64,000 nt of DNA, from positions 930,001 through 994,000 of the forward strand of contig NZ_CP138991.1 of NCBI RefSeq assembly GCF_044594925.1. The letters run 5' to 3'. This DNA comes from Maribacter sp044594925. GTDB lineage: Bacteria > Bacteroidota > Bacteroidia > Flavobacteriales > Flavobacteriaceae. Under the pieces are notes generated by a model that was not told where the DNA came from, searched no databases, and saw only the letters and a list, made by a program, of their open reading frames with translations. The position numbers and the translations under genes are program-made. Positions 17,865-27,021 of the stretch are shown here, in pieces (the first letter of the stretch is position 1; each line of letters begins with the position of its first letter).

Positions 17865-19151
17865 ATGCAAAGGGATAATCGCATTTTTGATTTAATAGAA
17901 GAAGAAAGACAACGCCAAATAGAGGGTATAGAGTTGATTGCATCTGAAAATTTTACAAGCCCACAGGTCATGGAGGCATCTGGTTCTGTATTAACGAACA
18001 AGTATGCGGAAGGATATCCCGGCAAGAGATACTATGGAGGTTGCGAGGTTGTGGATAAGGTAGAGCAATTGGCCATAGATAGGGCAAAGGAATTATTCGG
18101 CGCTGCTTACGCCAATGTTCAACCACATTCTGGGTCACAGGCCAACGCGGCGGTATATCATGCCTGTTTAAAGCCTGGGGATACTATTTTAGGATTTGAT
18201 TTATCCCATGGTGGACACCTTACTCATGGGTCTCCGGTTAATTTTTCAGGTAGACTATATAATCCTGTTTTCTATGGTGTAGATGAAGCTACTGGATTGC
18301 TTAATTATGATAAAATTCAAGAAATAGCTTTAAAGGAAAGACCGAAATTAATTATAGCCGGTGCTTCGGCATATTCCAGAGATATGGATTTTAAGAAATT
18401 CAGGGAAATAGCGGATAGTGTTGATGCATTGTTACTCGCTGATATCTCGCATCCTTCGGGGCTAATCGCAAAGGGATTATTGAACAATCCATTACCACAT
18501 TGCCATATAGTTACCACAACAACACATAAAACATTAAGGGGCCCACGTGGAGGACTTATTCTAATGGGCAACGATTTTGAAAACCCCTTTGGCATACGAT
18601 TGAAAAATGGAAATTTAAGAAAAATGTCCGCTTTGCTAGATTTGGCTGTTTTTCCAGGGAATCAAGGAGGTCCGTTAGAACATATTATTGCGGCCAAAGC
18701 AGTTGCTTTCGGTGAGTGTCTTACCCCGGAATTTGGTCAGTACATGGAACAGGTGAAAAAGAATGCCGATGCTATGGCAAAGGCGTTCGTTGCTAAAGAT
18801 TACCACATCATATCAGGAGGTACTGACAATCATATGATGCTTATAGATTTACGTAATAAGAATATATCTGGAAAAGATGCGGAAAAGGCTTTAGTTTTAG
18901 CTGATATCACAGCAAATAAGAATATGGTTCCGTTCGATGATAAATCACCTTTTGTTACATCCGGTATTAGGTTTGGCACACCCGCCATTACTACTAGAGG
19001 TCTTCTTGAAAGTGATATGGAAGTTATCGTATCTCTAATAGACCGGGTAATTACAAATCCAGAAGATAGTGCTGTAATTAACGGAGTTAAGAAAGAGGTC
19101 AACGCTATGATGGGAAATAGACCTATTTTTAATGAGCTTCAAAATGCATAA
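17865..19151 (+). CDS. glyA: Serine hydroxymethyltransferase
   Basis: PLP enzyme converting serine and tetrahydrofolate to glycine and 5,10-methylene-THF, the main source of one-carbon units. Key motifs: RQIEGIELIASENFTS, YPGKRYYGG, NVQPHSGSQANAAVY, the PLP lysine in TTTHKTLRGPRGG, and GTPAITTRG. The ATG at 17865 gives 428 residues and the usual MQRDNRIFDLIEEE start; the upstream TTG-type extension is hydrophobic and unrelated to the family. Stands alone on the plus strand. Confidence 0.97.
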   Translation: MQRDNRIFDLIEEERQRQIEGIELIASENFTSPQVMEASGSVLTNKYAEGYPGKRYYGGCEVVDKVEQLAIDRAKELFGAAYANVQPHSGSQANAAVYHACLKPGDTILGFDLSHGGHLTHGSPVNFSGRLYNPVFYGVDEATGLLNYDKIQEIALKERPKLIIAGASAYSRDMDFKKFREIADSVDALLLADISHPSGLIAKGLLNNPLPHCHIVTTTTHKTLRGPRGGLILMGNDFENPFGIRLKNGNLRKMSALLDLAVFPGNQGGPLEHIIAAKAVAFGECLTPEFGQYMEQVKKNADAMAKAFVAKDYHIISGGTDNHMMLIDLRNKNISGKDAEKALVLADITANKNMVPFDDKSPFVTSGIRFGTPAITTRGLLESDMEVIVSLIDRVITNPEDSAVINGVKKEVNAMMGNRPIFNELQNA

Positions 19152-19163
19152 ACAAGGAAATTC

Positions 19164-19805
19164 TTAATGCATGGATAAGTCTAGGTCAGCTGGGATAAAC
19201 GTATTCCTATTCAAGTCATAGATTAGCGCATCTTCCTGATTTTCAAGATAAATACCCCAAAAGTCAAAATAGCTTTGGGGTTTTTTATTTTGTGTATTTA
19301 ATGGAGGGTTCTCGATATCATCTTCAAACACAGGAACAAAAATCTCATAAGGTTGTTGTTTCAACCCTTGGGTGAAATAAATATAGTGGTTTGCAAGTTC
19401 TGTAAGAATATCGTTGAACTGTTGAAGTATACTTCTATCTGTTATACGTTTTATAATGATACTGGTATCATTTAGGAAAAGGGTTAGTTCTTCTATATCT
19501 AAATAGATGCTATTTTGCGCTGCTAAATGATTAAAACCTGTAAGTAGAGGAGAATCTATTATATTGGTACTCTTTCCCCATCTGTTCTTATTGAAATGTG
19601 CAAGCATCTCTAATAAATCAATGGAACAAGTCATATCCAGTGCCATGTCTATACCTTGGTCATTAATATTATAATTCCTGAGGGAGATTTTAGAAAAATA
19701 GTGAAACTCAAGAAAATCTAAATAGTTGTCTAAACCATTAATTCCTATGTTAGTTTTTTGCTGGAAAAATTCTGAGGGATTTTGGTTGTTTAAATTGGAC
19801 GACAT
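19164..19805 (-). CDS. Conserved protein of unknown function
   Basis: A 213-residue soluble-looking protein without signal peptide or membrane segment; acidic C-terminus. Not recognised. It is preceded at -56 by a 47-nt sequence block that also occurs just upstream of the LytTR gene at 23.9 kb, which suggests shared control with the neighbouring signalling genes. Located directly downstream of the NarL-type regulator on the same strand, but 159 bp apart, so it probably has its own promoter. Confidence 0.7.
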   Translation of the reverse strand: MSSNLNNQNPSEFFQQKTNIGINGLDNYLDFLEFHYFSKISLRNYNINDQGIDMALDMTCSIDLLEMLAHFNKNRWGKSTNIIDSPLLTGFNHLAAQNSIYLDIEELTLFLNDTSIIIKRITDRSILQQFNDILTELANHYIYFTQGLKQQPYEIFVPVFEDDIENPPLNTQNKKPQSYFDFWGIYLENQEDALIYDLNRNTFIPADLDLSMH

Positions 19806-19860
19806 AGCAATTGAAATTATTTATAACCTATTATAAAGGTAGGTTTAATAAAATTTCATT

Positions 19861-19907
19861 CGACCAAGGAAAACCTTAGATTTTCGGAGGATATTATGAT
19901 ATAATGA
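19861..19907 (-). promoter_or_regulatory. Conserved 47-nt intergenic block, copy A
   Basis: 37 of 47 positions are identical to the block at 23926-23972, including an unbroken GGAGGATATTATGAT and an AAACCTTA core. It lies in the same orientation relative to the downstream minus-strand gene, 56 nt before its start. Probably a regulator binding site or structured leader; nature unproven. Confidence 0.55.
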
Positions 19908-19964
19908 TAGAAATAAGAATTTTTCATAAGAAAAAAACTACAAAAAACAAGTATTTACTTACAA

Positions 19965-20633
19965 CTATAAAAACCCTCTTTTTCTAGCTTCTTCTATTAG
20001 CGCTAAATCATTTCCATTTTTTATACCGAAAATGGCCTTTAATTGTCGCTTTCTGGCCTCTACGGTCGTATTTGCGGAAGATATTAAAGGACCAATATCT
20101 CTGGTATTTACACCTAGGGACAAATGATAAAGTATCTTTTGATCCTGATCGTCTATAATGATAGTATTGGCCATTTTTTTTCTAATAGCCACCAACGCGC
20201 TAGACGTATAATATGGTGGACTTTTTATAACAGTCTCTACCATAGTTTTTAGCGATAATTCGTCTATTTCCGATTTTACCATATACCCATCCGGATTTAC
20301 AATTTTGAAAATATTGTTAATTCTATAATTATCGCTGAAAGAGGACATAAAGACTATTTTAGAATCAGGGACAACTTTTCGCGCTAAAACACCTAAGTTT
20401 ACTCCAGTTCTTGGGTCTTTAGAGCCTGCAGGAAATAGTTGAATGTCTAATAGTATAATATCATAGGGAATGGATTTAGCTGAAAGCTCAATCTTTTCCT
20501 TCGCTTTATCAAAACTTTTCGCAATTTCTACTTTTACTTCAAATCCCTCAAATTCTGAATCCTCTAGAATATACTTGTATCCCAAAGTGGTCATTTCGTG
20601 ATCATCTACCGCTAAAATCCGTATGGTGTCCAT
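19965..20633 (-). CDS. NarL/LuxR-type response regulator
   Basis: A 222-residue DNA-binding regulator. The receiver is complete: acidic pair D10-D11 (AVDDHE), phospho-acceptor D63 (IILLDIQL), switch serine in FMSSFSD, and K120 (YMVKSE). The C-terminal HTH is a divergent LuxR type (LSLGVNTRDIGPLISSANTTVEARKRQ region). It starts 24 bp downstream of the TPR histidine kinase gene, its clear partner. Confidence 0.88.
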   Translation of the reverse strand: MDTIRILAVDDHEMTTLGYKYILEDSEFEGFEVKVEIAKSFDKAKEKIELSAKSIPYDIILLDIQLFPAGSKDPRTGVNLGVLARKVVPDSKIVFMSSFSDNYRINNIFKIVNPDGYMVKSEIDELSLKTMVETVIKSPPYYTSSALVAIRKKMANTIIIDDQDQKILYHLSLGVNTRDIGPLISSANTTVEARKRQLKAIFGIKNGNDLALIEEARKRGFL

Positions 20634-20656
20634 TTTTTAATACAATTGGTAATAAC

Positions 20657-22768
20657 TTAAACGTCTTGTAAAAGATCTTTAGTATTTTCTTTGAGCAAAG
20701 AATCATCTTCTAAAGGAATAAAAACCGTTATCGTTGTTCCGGTTCCGGGTTTTGAACTAATTTTCCATTTGCCCTTTAATTTATGGGTTCTTGACCTTAT
20801 GTTACGCATGCCAATACCTTTTTTTTCCTTTTCGAACTTAAAACCAACCCCATCATCTCTCATCGTAACGATAAATTCATCGCCCACTCTTTCAAAGTTA
20901 ACAAAGAAATTAGTACAATTCGCATGTTTTAGTGCGTTTTGTAGGGTTTCCTGTATAATGCGGTATACATTAATTTTTATATCGCCCACCAAGCTATCCC
21001 AGTCTTCGTCTTCATCATAGTTAAAGAAGGTATTAATAGGAGGGTCTCCCTTCGTTGATTGCAGTAAACCTTCTATTGAATTTACAAAATTGTGTATTCT
21101 TCTATAGGCAGAATGGCTCAGCTCATGAGATATGGAGCGAATTTCGTTTTCAACGCCTTTTAAAGCACTTATTGCGGACGAGCGCTCTGTAATAGCTTCT
21201 GAACTTGTTTTTTTATTCAGACCAGTTAGAACCATACGAGCTCCCAGCATTTTACCTAGCACCCCATCATGTAATTCCTCTGAAATCCGTTTTTGTTCCA
21301 TTCGCTTCACTTCATTTACCTTTTGTTTTTGAGCAAGCATTAGGTTGAATATTTCCTCGTTGTTCTCTTGTTGTTGTTGCAGAAAACGTAGTTTTTGATT
21401 TCTTGCTCGTTGGTTGATGATGATATATACAGAAACTCCCAATAAAAAGAAACCTAAGGCAATACCCGTCCACATTTGCTTTTGTTGGTTGAGCAATTCT
21501 TTTTCTTCGGACAGCTCTATATTTTCTGCAATAAACTCGTCCGTTTCAAAGCGGATACGTGCAAATTTGTTACGAATTTTACGTTCCTCTAGTTGTAAAC
21601 TATCATTTAAGTTAATATACTCTTGCGCATAGCTAGAAGCGTTTTTGGTGTCAATGTTGGCTAAAAACGCAAAGTTTTCTAAAATTCGTTTGTTGTTGTT
21701 GTTTTCTTTCGCCGCACGCATAGATTTCTCTGCCCAATTGATGCTGGCGCTAGTGTCTTTTTGCAGCAAACTCAACTCCGCCATACTGTAATACGAAGAA
21801 ACCAAGCTACCTGATTCTAAACTATCGTTTATAATAATAGAACGTTTTATTTTATCTTCTGTACCTACGGTATCACCAATACGGATTTTACAAAGGGCTA
21901 AGTTATTTAGGGTTTTGGCATATAGTTTAAGGTTTATTTTATCTACATTGGGCGTACCCAATACCTCTTCAAATTTTTCGATAGCTTTATCATAGGCTCC
22001 ACTTTCCCTGTAAACAATACCAACGTTGTTCTTGACCTGTAGGAGATAAAACGAATTGTTTTTTAGCTTATTGGCATAAGAAAGTGCTTCGTTGTAATAG
22101 GTTACGGCCCTAGAGTATTGTTTTAGATCTTCTGAAACTATACCTAAGTCTTTATAGGCGTTGAAAAGGTCTCGATTACTACCCGATTGCTTTAGTCGTT
22201 CAATAGCTAAAATGAGATTAGTTTCGGCACCTACGTAATCCTTAATACTTTCCTGAATACTTGATATATATAGTAGTAATTTTCCCGAATTCAAATGGTC
22301 ACTTTTCTGCTCGAATATTTCCTGAGCCTCTAAGTAATTGTAATAGGCACTATCTAAAACTTTCTTTCTTCTAAAAAATACCGCTAAATCCCAGTGAGCT
22401 TCCGCCAATAGAACAGAATCATTTGTTTTGCGACCTAGATCTATTGCAGAACGGTTTATCTTTCGAAACAAAGCCGTGTCTTTCGAACGGATTCCTCTAA
22501 AAGATAGCTTAGAAATGAGTTTAAGTTTTAATTGTTGATTTTTTACTGATTTTGCATAATCATAGGCCTGTTCTAACCAATAAAAATCATCATTTGAAGT
22601 AACAGATTTATTTTGAAATGATTGTATAAGTCTATTAATACTATCATTTGTAATTTTAATTTCTATTGTTTTTTTTTCTTGTCCAAGGGCCAAATATCCT
22701 AGTAATGTTAGGAATGCCAAAAGTGTCTTTAGCTTTATGTTCTGTTCTATGTGTTTTCTGTTTAACAT
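20657..22768 (-). CDS. TPR-containing sensor histidine kinase (HisKA_3 type)
   Basis: A 703-residue kinase. Residues 12-30 form a signal peptide, residues about 60-400 contain TPR units predicted to be outside the cytoplasmic membrane, and a single transmembrane helix spans about 433-453. The cytoplasmic part has a coiled coil, the phospho-acceptor H500 (SEELHDGVLGKML, HisKA_3 of the NarX/DesK group), and an HATPase domain (N box NALKHA, G1 DDGVGF, G2 KGIGMRNI). It phosphorylates in all likelihood the adjacent NarL-type regulator. A small secreted-peptide gene lies 67 bp upstream on the same strand, a candidate ligand or target. Confidence 0.9.
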   Translation of the reverse strand: MLNRKHIEQNIKLKTLLAFLTLLGYLALGQEKKTIEIKITNDSINRLIQSFQNKSVTSNDDFYWLEQAYDYAKSVKNQQLKLKLISKLSFRGIRSKDTALFRKINRSAIDLGRKTNDSVLLAEAHWDLAVFFRRKKVLDSAYYNYLEAQEIFEQKSDHLNSGKLLLYISSIQESIKDYVGAETNLILAIERLKQSGSNRDLFNAYKDLGIVSEDLKQYSRAVTYYNEALSYANKLKNNSFYLLQVKNNVGIVYRESGAYDKAIEKFEEVLGTPNVDKINLKLYAKTLNNLALCKIRIGDTVGTEDKIKRSIIINDSLESGSLVSSYYSMAELSLLQKDTSASINWAEKSMRAAKENNNNKRILENFAFLANIDTKNASSYAQEYINLNDSLQLEERKIRNKFARIRFETDEFIAENIELSEEKELLNQQKQMWTGIALGFFLLGVSVYIIINQRARNQKLRFLQQQQENNEEIFNLMLAQKQKVNEVKRMEQKRISEELHDGVLGKMLGARMVLTGLNKKTSSEAITERSSAISALKGVENEIRSISHELSHSAYRRIHNFVNSIEGLLQSTKGDPPINTFFNYDEDEDWDSLVGDIKINVYRIIQETLQNALKHANCTNFFVNFERVGDEFIVTMRDDGVGFKFEKEKKGIGMRNIRSRTHKLKGKWKISSKPGTGTTITVFIPLEDDSLLKENTKDLLQDV

Positions 22769-22784
22769 CTAGTACAAGATAGAA

Positions 22785-22815
22785 AAAAGCCCTGAAGAAA
22801 ATCTTCAAGGCTTTT
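22785..22815 (-). terminator. Hairpin between peptide gene and kinase gene
   Basis: A 14-nt stem with one G-U pair (22785-22798 with 22802-22815) and a T run on the minus strand, about 20 bp past the stop of the small peptide gene. It would end or attenuate transcription before the kinase gene. Confidence 0.75.
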
Positions 22816-22835
22816 AATATCTTCAAAAATTAATT

Positions 22836-23009
22836 TTAAGTATTTTTTTCTTTTCCCCTATCATCCTCTGTTCCAGAACAATCATCACAAGCTAGCATCG
22901 TACTAATATCATTCAAAAAATCGAACTCATTCGTATTGCTATCCACTACAAAAGTAGTTACCCCAAATGCCATTGCTGCTACTGCGAAAATGCTAATTAC
23001 TTTTTTCAT
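22836..23009 (-). CDS. 57-residue secreted peptide with CDDC motif
   Basis: Short ORF read directly from the minus strand: ATG at 23009, TAA at 22838-22836. It encodes MKKVISIFAVAAMAFGVTTF (a Sec-type signal), an acidic stretch, and ALACDDC-like cysteines (residues 41 and 44, MLACDDCSG) followed by a charged tail. It is flanked by its own terminator and fills an intergenic gap exactly. The layout (short leader plus small cysteine-bearing core) recalls Bacteroidota leader-peptide families such as NVEALA proteins, but that motif itself is absent. Function unknown; lies between the LytTR and TPR-kinase genes. Confidence 0.65.
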   Translation of the reverse strand: MKKVISIFAVAAMAFGVTTFVVDSNTNEFDFLNDISTMLACDDCSGTEDDRGKEKNT

Positions 23010-23148
23010 TTTAATTTATTTTTAGGTTTGTATAATTTCTATTATACTACCAAAGTAATAAGCGTAGCAATGTAAATGCGGCAATTGGAGCGCCAACTAG
23101 TGGATGGGTGTCATCTATGAGTAAATGACTTATTTTTGAGAGAATTTA

Positions 23149-23916
23149 TTAATTTAAGTTGGAAACCGAGTTCTGGGACAGTAGTTTTTTAAGTGCTTCC
23201 ATATTCGTTCTATAGGATTTTGAAAAAGGAAGGCTTTTATTCACTTTCTTTAAAGCGCAAATTGATTTTCCAAAATTTATTCTAGAGACATAGTCCGTAT
23301 TAACGATATAGCTTTGGTGAATACGCACAAAGTTTTTTGGAAGTTGTTTTTCAAATGTTTTTAATGTTTTGTAGGCGTGGGTTACCGTTCCGCCCTTCAT
23401 GTGAAACTCCGTGGTATTATTATCGGCTTGTAAGTAAAGGATATCAGTTGTGTCCAAGTATTGGAAATCATTATAGGATTTAAGACATATGGTCTGGGGT
23501 GTGGTTTCTTTGGGTAGTCTTTTCCTTAACTTTAATAATGACTTTCGAATATCAAATTCATTATAAGGCTGCAACCAATAATCAAAAAAATGATTTTTAA
23601 TGGCTTCATAGGCGTGCTCCTTTGTCTTGGCTATACCTATAATGATGGGAACAGTAGTAACGTACTGATGTAGTTCAACGACCATTTGAAATAGGGCAGT
23701 GGCCTTGTCGTTTAAATTGACGAAAATAATATCAGGACTATACTTTAGGATATTGTTAAGGCCATCGGATGGTGTCTTCAGGTTTCCCACACAGCTAAAG
23801 TCACCATACTCGTCCAAAAATGCCTGTAACTGCAAATTTGAGACCGCATCGGAGTCTATGATACTGTAATTATATTCCAAAATAAATAATGTTCTATAGC
23901 AAGTTAGTAATTGCAT
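23149..23916 (-). CDS. LytTR-family DNA-binding protein with degenerate receiver
   Basis: A 255-residue protein: an N-terminal receiver-like domain and a C-terminal LytTR DNA-binding domain (about 143-248, with NFVRIHQSYIVNTDYV). The receiver keeps an acidic patch (D21, D23), but the expected phospho-acceptor Asp is N67 (IIFVNLND) and the conserved Lys is Q116 (WLQPY). It therefore probably does not take phosphate from a kinase and may respond to protein partners or act constitutively. A conserved 47-nt block begins 10 nt upstream of its start. Confidence 0.85.
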   Translation of the reverse strand: MQLLTCYRTLFILEYNYSIIDSDAVSNLQLQAFLDEYGDFSCVGNLKTPSDGLNNILKYSPDIIFVNLNDKATALFQMVVELHQYVTTVPIIIGIAKTKEHAYEAIKNHFFDYWLQPYNEFDIRKSLLKLRKRLPKETTPQTICLKSYNDFQYLDTTDILYLQADNNTTEFHMKGGTVTHAYKTLKTFEKQLPKNFVRIHQSYIVNTDYVSRINFGKSICALKKVNKSLPFSKSYRTNMEALKKLLSQNSVSNLN

Positions 23917-23925
23917 AAACTAAAT

Positions 23926-23972
23926 TGACCTAGAAAAACCTTATAAAAATGGAGGATATTATGATAAAATGA
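23926..23972 (-). promoter_or_regulatory. Conserved 47-nt intergenic block, copy B
   Basis: Second copy of the block at 19861-19907, same orientation, 10 nt upstream of the LytTR gene start. Its closeness to the start codon means it would overlap the leader or the promoter itself. Confidence 0.55.
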
Positions 23973-24012
23973 GATTCAAAACCTAAATTGAAAGAAAAAA
24001 CTTTCAAAATAG

Positions 24013-25563
24013 TCAGTCTTGTTCTTTGATGCTAGCTTGGTAAGCACCCAAATCTGGATTGGATGTTCGGTTCGTACCGAGAATATCTAGTGGTATTTCT
24101 GCGGAGAATAATGGATTTCCTAGGTCAATAACCTCAGCTTCAAGACCTATTCTAAAATCGTTTGTATTTGTTCCAAAATAATCTAATTCCCCGGCTAGAA
24201 TTACAGTATCATAATTCGAGTTATTTTCAAAATCATACAAAGGGTTATTTTGAAACTGATTGGCAATGTCATTGAACTTTATATAACAGTTGGTGAAACT
24301 ATAGTTAAAATCGTCTTCCCCGTTTGAAGTTAGCGCAAGTTCTGTGGAACCATTTCCAGAAATAATACAATTTTTGAAATCGGCCCTTGTTAAATCAGCC
24401 CCACTGTTATTGCCCAGGCTTGGGATAAAATTATCAATTTCTAAGGCAGCATCAATTCTAAACCCATTACTCCAATAGTTAGCGATAGTACTGTGGGTAA
24501 AGGAATAGTCACCACCAAGGCTACAATATAATGAGGAAGAACCCGATGAACCTAAAACCAAATTCGCTGCTTGAACAAAAGCTGTTTCCGCCCATATATT
24601 ATGACTTGAGTTATTGTATATCTGACTGTTATCCATAGTTAAGGTAGGTGTCGCAAGAGTTCCATCACCCTCAATAAATAGACCAACTGTACCATTTTTG
24701 ATAGTAGTATATGAAATTTTATTCGCTGTACTTCCCGCTGCTATCCAGATACCTGACCATTGCCCTGGGATATCCGAAAAACTTGGTTCTAATCGGTCAC
24801 CTTCAAAAACAACCTCATTTTCCAATAGTTCTTTATCCGCGCTTAGCGCACCATTAATACTTATAGTACCACCTTCTTTGACCAATAAGCCAGAATCTTT
24901 ATGAAAATGTATTCTTGCACCTGGGTCTATAACTAATTCTTTTTCTTCTGGAACAACGGCAAAACCATAGATGACATATGGTTTTTCATTAGTGAAATTT
25001 AATTGGTTATCATCAAGGTTAAAACCTTCAACTTGTATTGGATTTCCATCTTCATCAAAATCTAGGGTAATCTTTTCCGTTTCGCCGTTAGCATCCGTTT
25101 CAGGGAATAAAAATATAGCGTCCTTCACGAGTGTCACGAGCTGGACCTCCTGCATATTTATGTCATTGTCAAATTGAATTGCGTCCGTGTAGAGTAGCAT
25201 ATTCAAATCATTATCGGTAATATCCACTGTGGTTTCAATGAAAATAAAGAGACTATCTAAGGCATTTAGAGGTATGTCTTGAAATGTTTTACCCGCTGCA
25301 CCATCCACATTTAGTCTATATGAGCTTGTTATACCGTTCTGCAGTCCAATAGACGGAATTACGATATCATCCCTAGTAGTATTATATACTTTAAGAGTAT
25401 AAGTGCTACTGCCTATGTTACTAAAAACAGTGTCTAGGTAAACTGTGTCTTTAGAAAAGGAAAGATTACCTGCGCTGGGAGCGTATTCAAAATCCTTTCT
25501 ACAAGAGCTGCACCATAGCAATAATGCTGTTAAAAAAAATACTAAATGAAGTTTAATGCGCAA
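24013..25563 (-). CDS. Secreted lipoprotein with right-handed beta-helix region
   Basis: A 516-residue lipoprotein (lipobox near CSSCRKD at residues 18-24). The mature region has an immunoglobulin-like N-terminal part and, from about residue 200, repeating short beta segments with Asn/Gly turns (SGLLVKEGGTISINGAL, ISYTTIKNGTVGLFIEG and similar) typical of parallel beta-helices. There is no ATG: the frame begins at a TTG 11 bp after the thioesterase gene stop, and this is the only start that keeps the signal peptide. Function unknown; likely cell-surface. Confidence 0.75.
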   Translation of the reverse strand: MRIKLHLVFFLTALLLWCSSCRKDFEYAPSAGNLSFSKDTVYLDTVFSNIGSSTYTLKVYNTTRDDIVIPSIGLQNGITSSYRLNVDGAAGKTFQDIPLNALDSLFIFIETTVDITDNDLNMLLYTDAIQFDNDINMQEVQLVTLVKDAIFLFPETDANGETEKITLDFDEDGNPIQVEGFNLDDNQLNFTNEKPYVIYGFAVVPEEKELVIDPGARIHFHKDSGLLVKEGGTISINGALSADKELLENEVVFEGDRLEPSFSDIPGQWSGIWIAAGSTANKISYTTIKNGTVGLFIEGDGTLATPTLTMDNSQIYNNSSHNIWAETAFVQAANLVLGSSGSSSLYCSLGGDYSFTHSTIANYWSNGFRIDAALEIDNFIPSLGNNSGADLTRADFKNCIISGNGSTELALTSNGEDDFNYSFTNCYIKFNDIANQFQNNPLYDFENNSNYDTVILAGELDYFGTNTNDFRIGLEAEVIDLGNPLFSAEIPLDILGTNRTSNPDLGAYQASIKEQD

Positions 25564-25574
25564 TTTTAAAGTTT

Positions 25575-25964
25575 TTACGAAAATATTTCTTTAATCTCTT
25601 CTGAGATTCTGATAGGCCGCAAACTTCGCCTATTGAGCAAGCACCATTCTGTATTTGAACGAACTAAAAGACTATTTGTTATGCTATTGTACATTTCAAC
25701 GACACGCGTGCATTTAGCACCGCTACTTTCTTTAATGTGGGTTTTTAATAAGATAGAGTCGTTGAAAACGGCAGCAGATTTATATTCTATATGGTGGGTC
25801 ATTACTACCCAGATTACTTTTTCTTGGATGTTATTTGGAGCTTTCTCGACCCAATGTTCCTTGGAGATATCCTGTATCCATTGCACATAACGTACATTGT
25901 TCACATGATTTAAATCGTCCAAATCTTCCTTGGAGACTACAATCTCCTTTTGATAGAAAGACAT
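25575..25964 (-). CDS. Acyl-CoA thioesterase, 4HBT hotdog family
   Basis: A 129-residue hotdog-fold protein with the 4HBT active-site signature DLDDLNHVNNVRYVQW (catalytic Asp/Asn region, residues about 15-30). Hydrolyses an acyl-CoA or acyl-ACP thioester in the cytosol; chain length unknown. Its start lies 1 bp after the glutaminyl cyclase gene stop and its stop 11 bp before the beta-helix lipoprotein gene, so the three are likely cotranscribed. Confidence 0.88.
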   Translation of the reverse strand: MSFYQKEIVVSKEDLDDLNHVNNVRYVQWIQDISKEHWVEKAPNNIQEKVIWVVMTHHIEYKSAAVFNDSILLKTHIKESSGAKCTRVVEMYNSITNSLLVRSNTEWCLLNRRSLRPIRISEEIKEIFS

Positions 25965-25965
25965 C

Positions 25966-27021
25966 TTACTTTTTGTGAATTTGAACTTCGAACAATTTAT
26001 CCCAGTCCTTACCGGTCACAAAAAAAGATTTTCGTGTAGGATGGTAGGCTATTCCATTCAGTACGTTATCGGTTGCCACCCAAGTATCGGTTTTGGTTAC
26101 TTTATCGCTTAATCCTCCAAAATTGATAACACCCTCTATTGCGCCACTGTTACTATCAATAATCATAACACTTGGCTTTTGGTATACATTGGCATATAAT
26201 TTTCCATCCACATATTCTAGCTCATTGGCCTTATTGAACACGGATGAATTGGTTACTGTTTCAATATATCCTTCTTCAACGAGGGTTTCAGGATTCAAGG
26301 TCCATATTTTTTCTGTACCGTCGCTTTTATAAATCTTCGAACCATCGTTGGCCAAACCCCAACCTTCTCTACTTTTTCCATACTGGAAATTGTCCAGTTT
26401 TTTTAGTCCGTTTACATCATAAATGAAACCCAATCCGCTTTGCCAGGTTAATTGATATATTTTATTATTCAAGATGGTGATTCCTTCACCAAAATAGGTT
26501 TTATCTAAATCTATTTGCTGAAAGACTTTACCTGTCTTAAAATCTAACTTTCTCAAAAAGGAACGCCCCCTTTTCCCTGTACTTTCATACAAAGTATCGT
26601 TATAAAACTCTAAACCCTGTGTATAGGAATTGGTATCATGTGGATATTCATTTAATATGGTATAGGTATATATTTCTGGAGCGCTAGCGGCAAGTATTTT
26701 AATTTTTTTGGTAACACTTACGGTATTTCCTTCATAAGTTACGGTGGCCTTTAACTCTTTATTACCAAGTTTAGTAACATTAAGGTTAATCTCGTTCCCG
26801 TCTACTGGTATTTCATTTTCGTCTAGCGAATAAACGATGCTGTCTATGGTCTTATCTTTTATATTTTTTACACTTATGCCAAGCACATCATTTTGCTTAA
26901 CTGTGTTGGTATTTCCTTCCAAAACAATTTCAAATAGTGATGATGGTTTTTGATTTCCACTGCCGCAAGCCATAAAAAGCAATATGATGATACTGATAAA
27001 GAAGGGTTTAAATTGGGTCAT
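25966..27021 (-). CDS. Glutaminyl-peptide cyclotransferase (beta-propeller type) lipoprotein
   Basis: Bacterial glutaminyl cyclase that forms pyroglutamate at protein N-termini. The family signature HDTNSYTQGLEFYNDTLYES and the later FGEGITILNNKIYQLTWQ are clear. The protein has a lipoprotein signal (FMACGSG) when started at the ATG at 27021; the upstream TTG start adds ten unrelated residues. An extra 100-residue beta domain precedes the propeller. Located in the periplasm or on the outer membrane, which fits modification of secreted proteins. Confidence 0.9.
   Translation of the reverse strand: MTQFKPFFISIIILLFMACGSGNQKPSSLFEIVLEGNTNTVKQNDVLGISVKNIKDKTIDSIVYSLDENEIPVDGNEINLNVTKLGNKELKATVTYEGNTVSVTKKIKILAASAPEIYTYTILNEYPHDTNSYTQGLEFYNDTLYESTGKRGRSFLRKLDFKTGKVFQQIDLDKTYFGEGITILNNKIYQLTWQSGLGFIYDVNGLKKLDNFQYGKSREGWGLANDGSKIYKSDGTEKIWTLNPETLVEEGYIETVTNSSVFNKANELEYVDGKLYANVYQKPSVMIIDSNSGAIEGVINFGGLSDKVTKTDTWVATDNVLNGIAYHPTRKSFFVTGKDWDKLFEVQIHKK

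Noticed and set aside
19891..19903. Plus-strand GGAGG followed by ATG mini-ORF inside the conserved block
   Set aside because: The reading frame is two codons in one copy and three in the other, on the strand opposite to all nearby genes; a regulatory site is more likely than a leader peptide.
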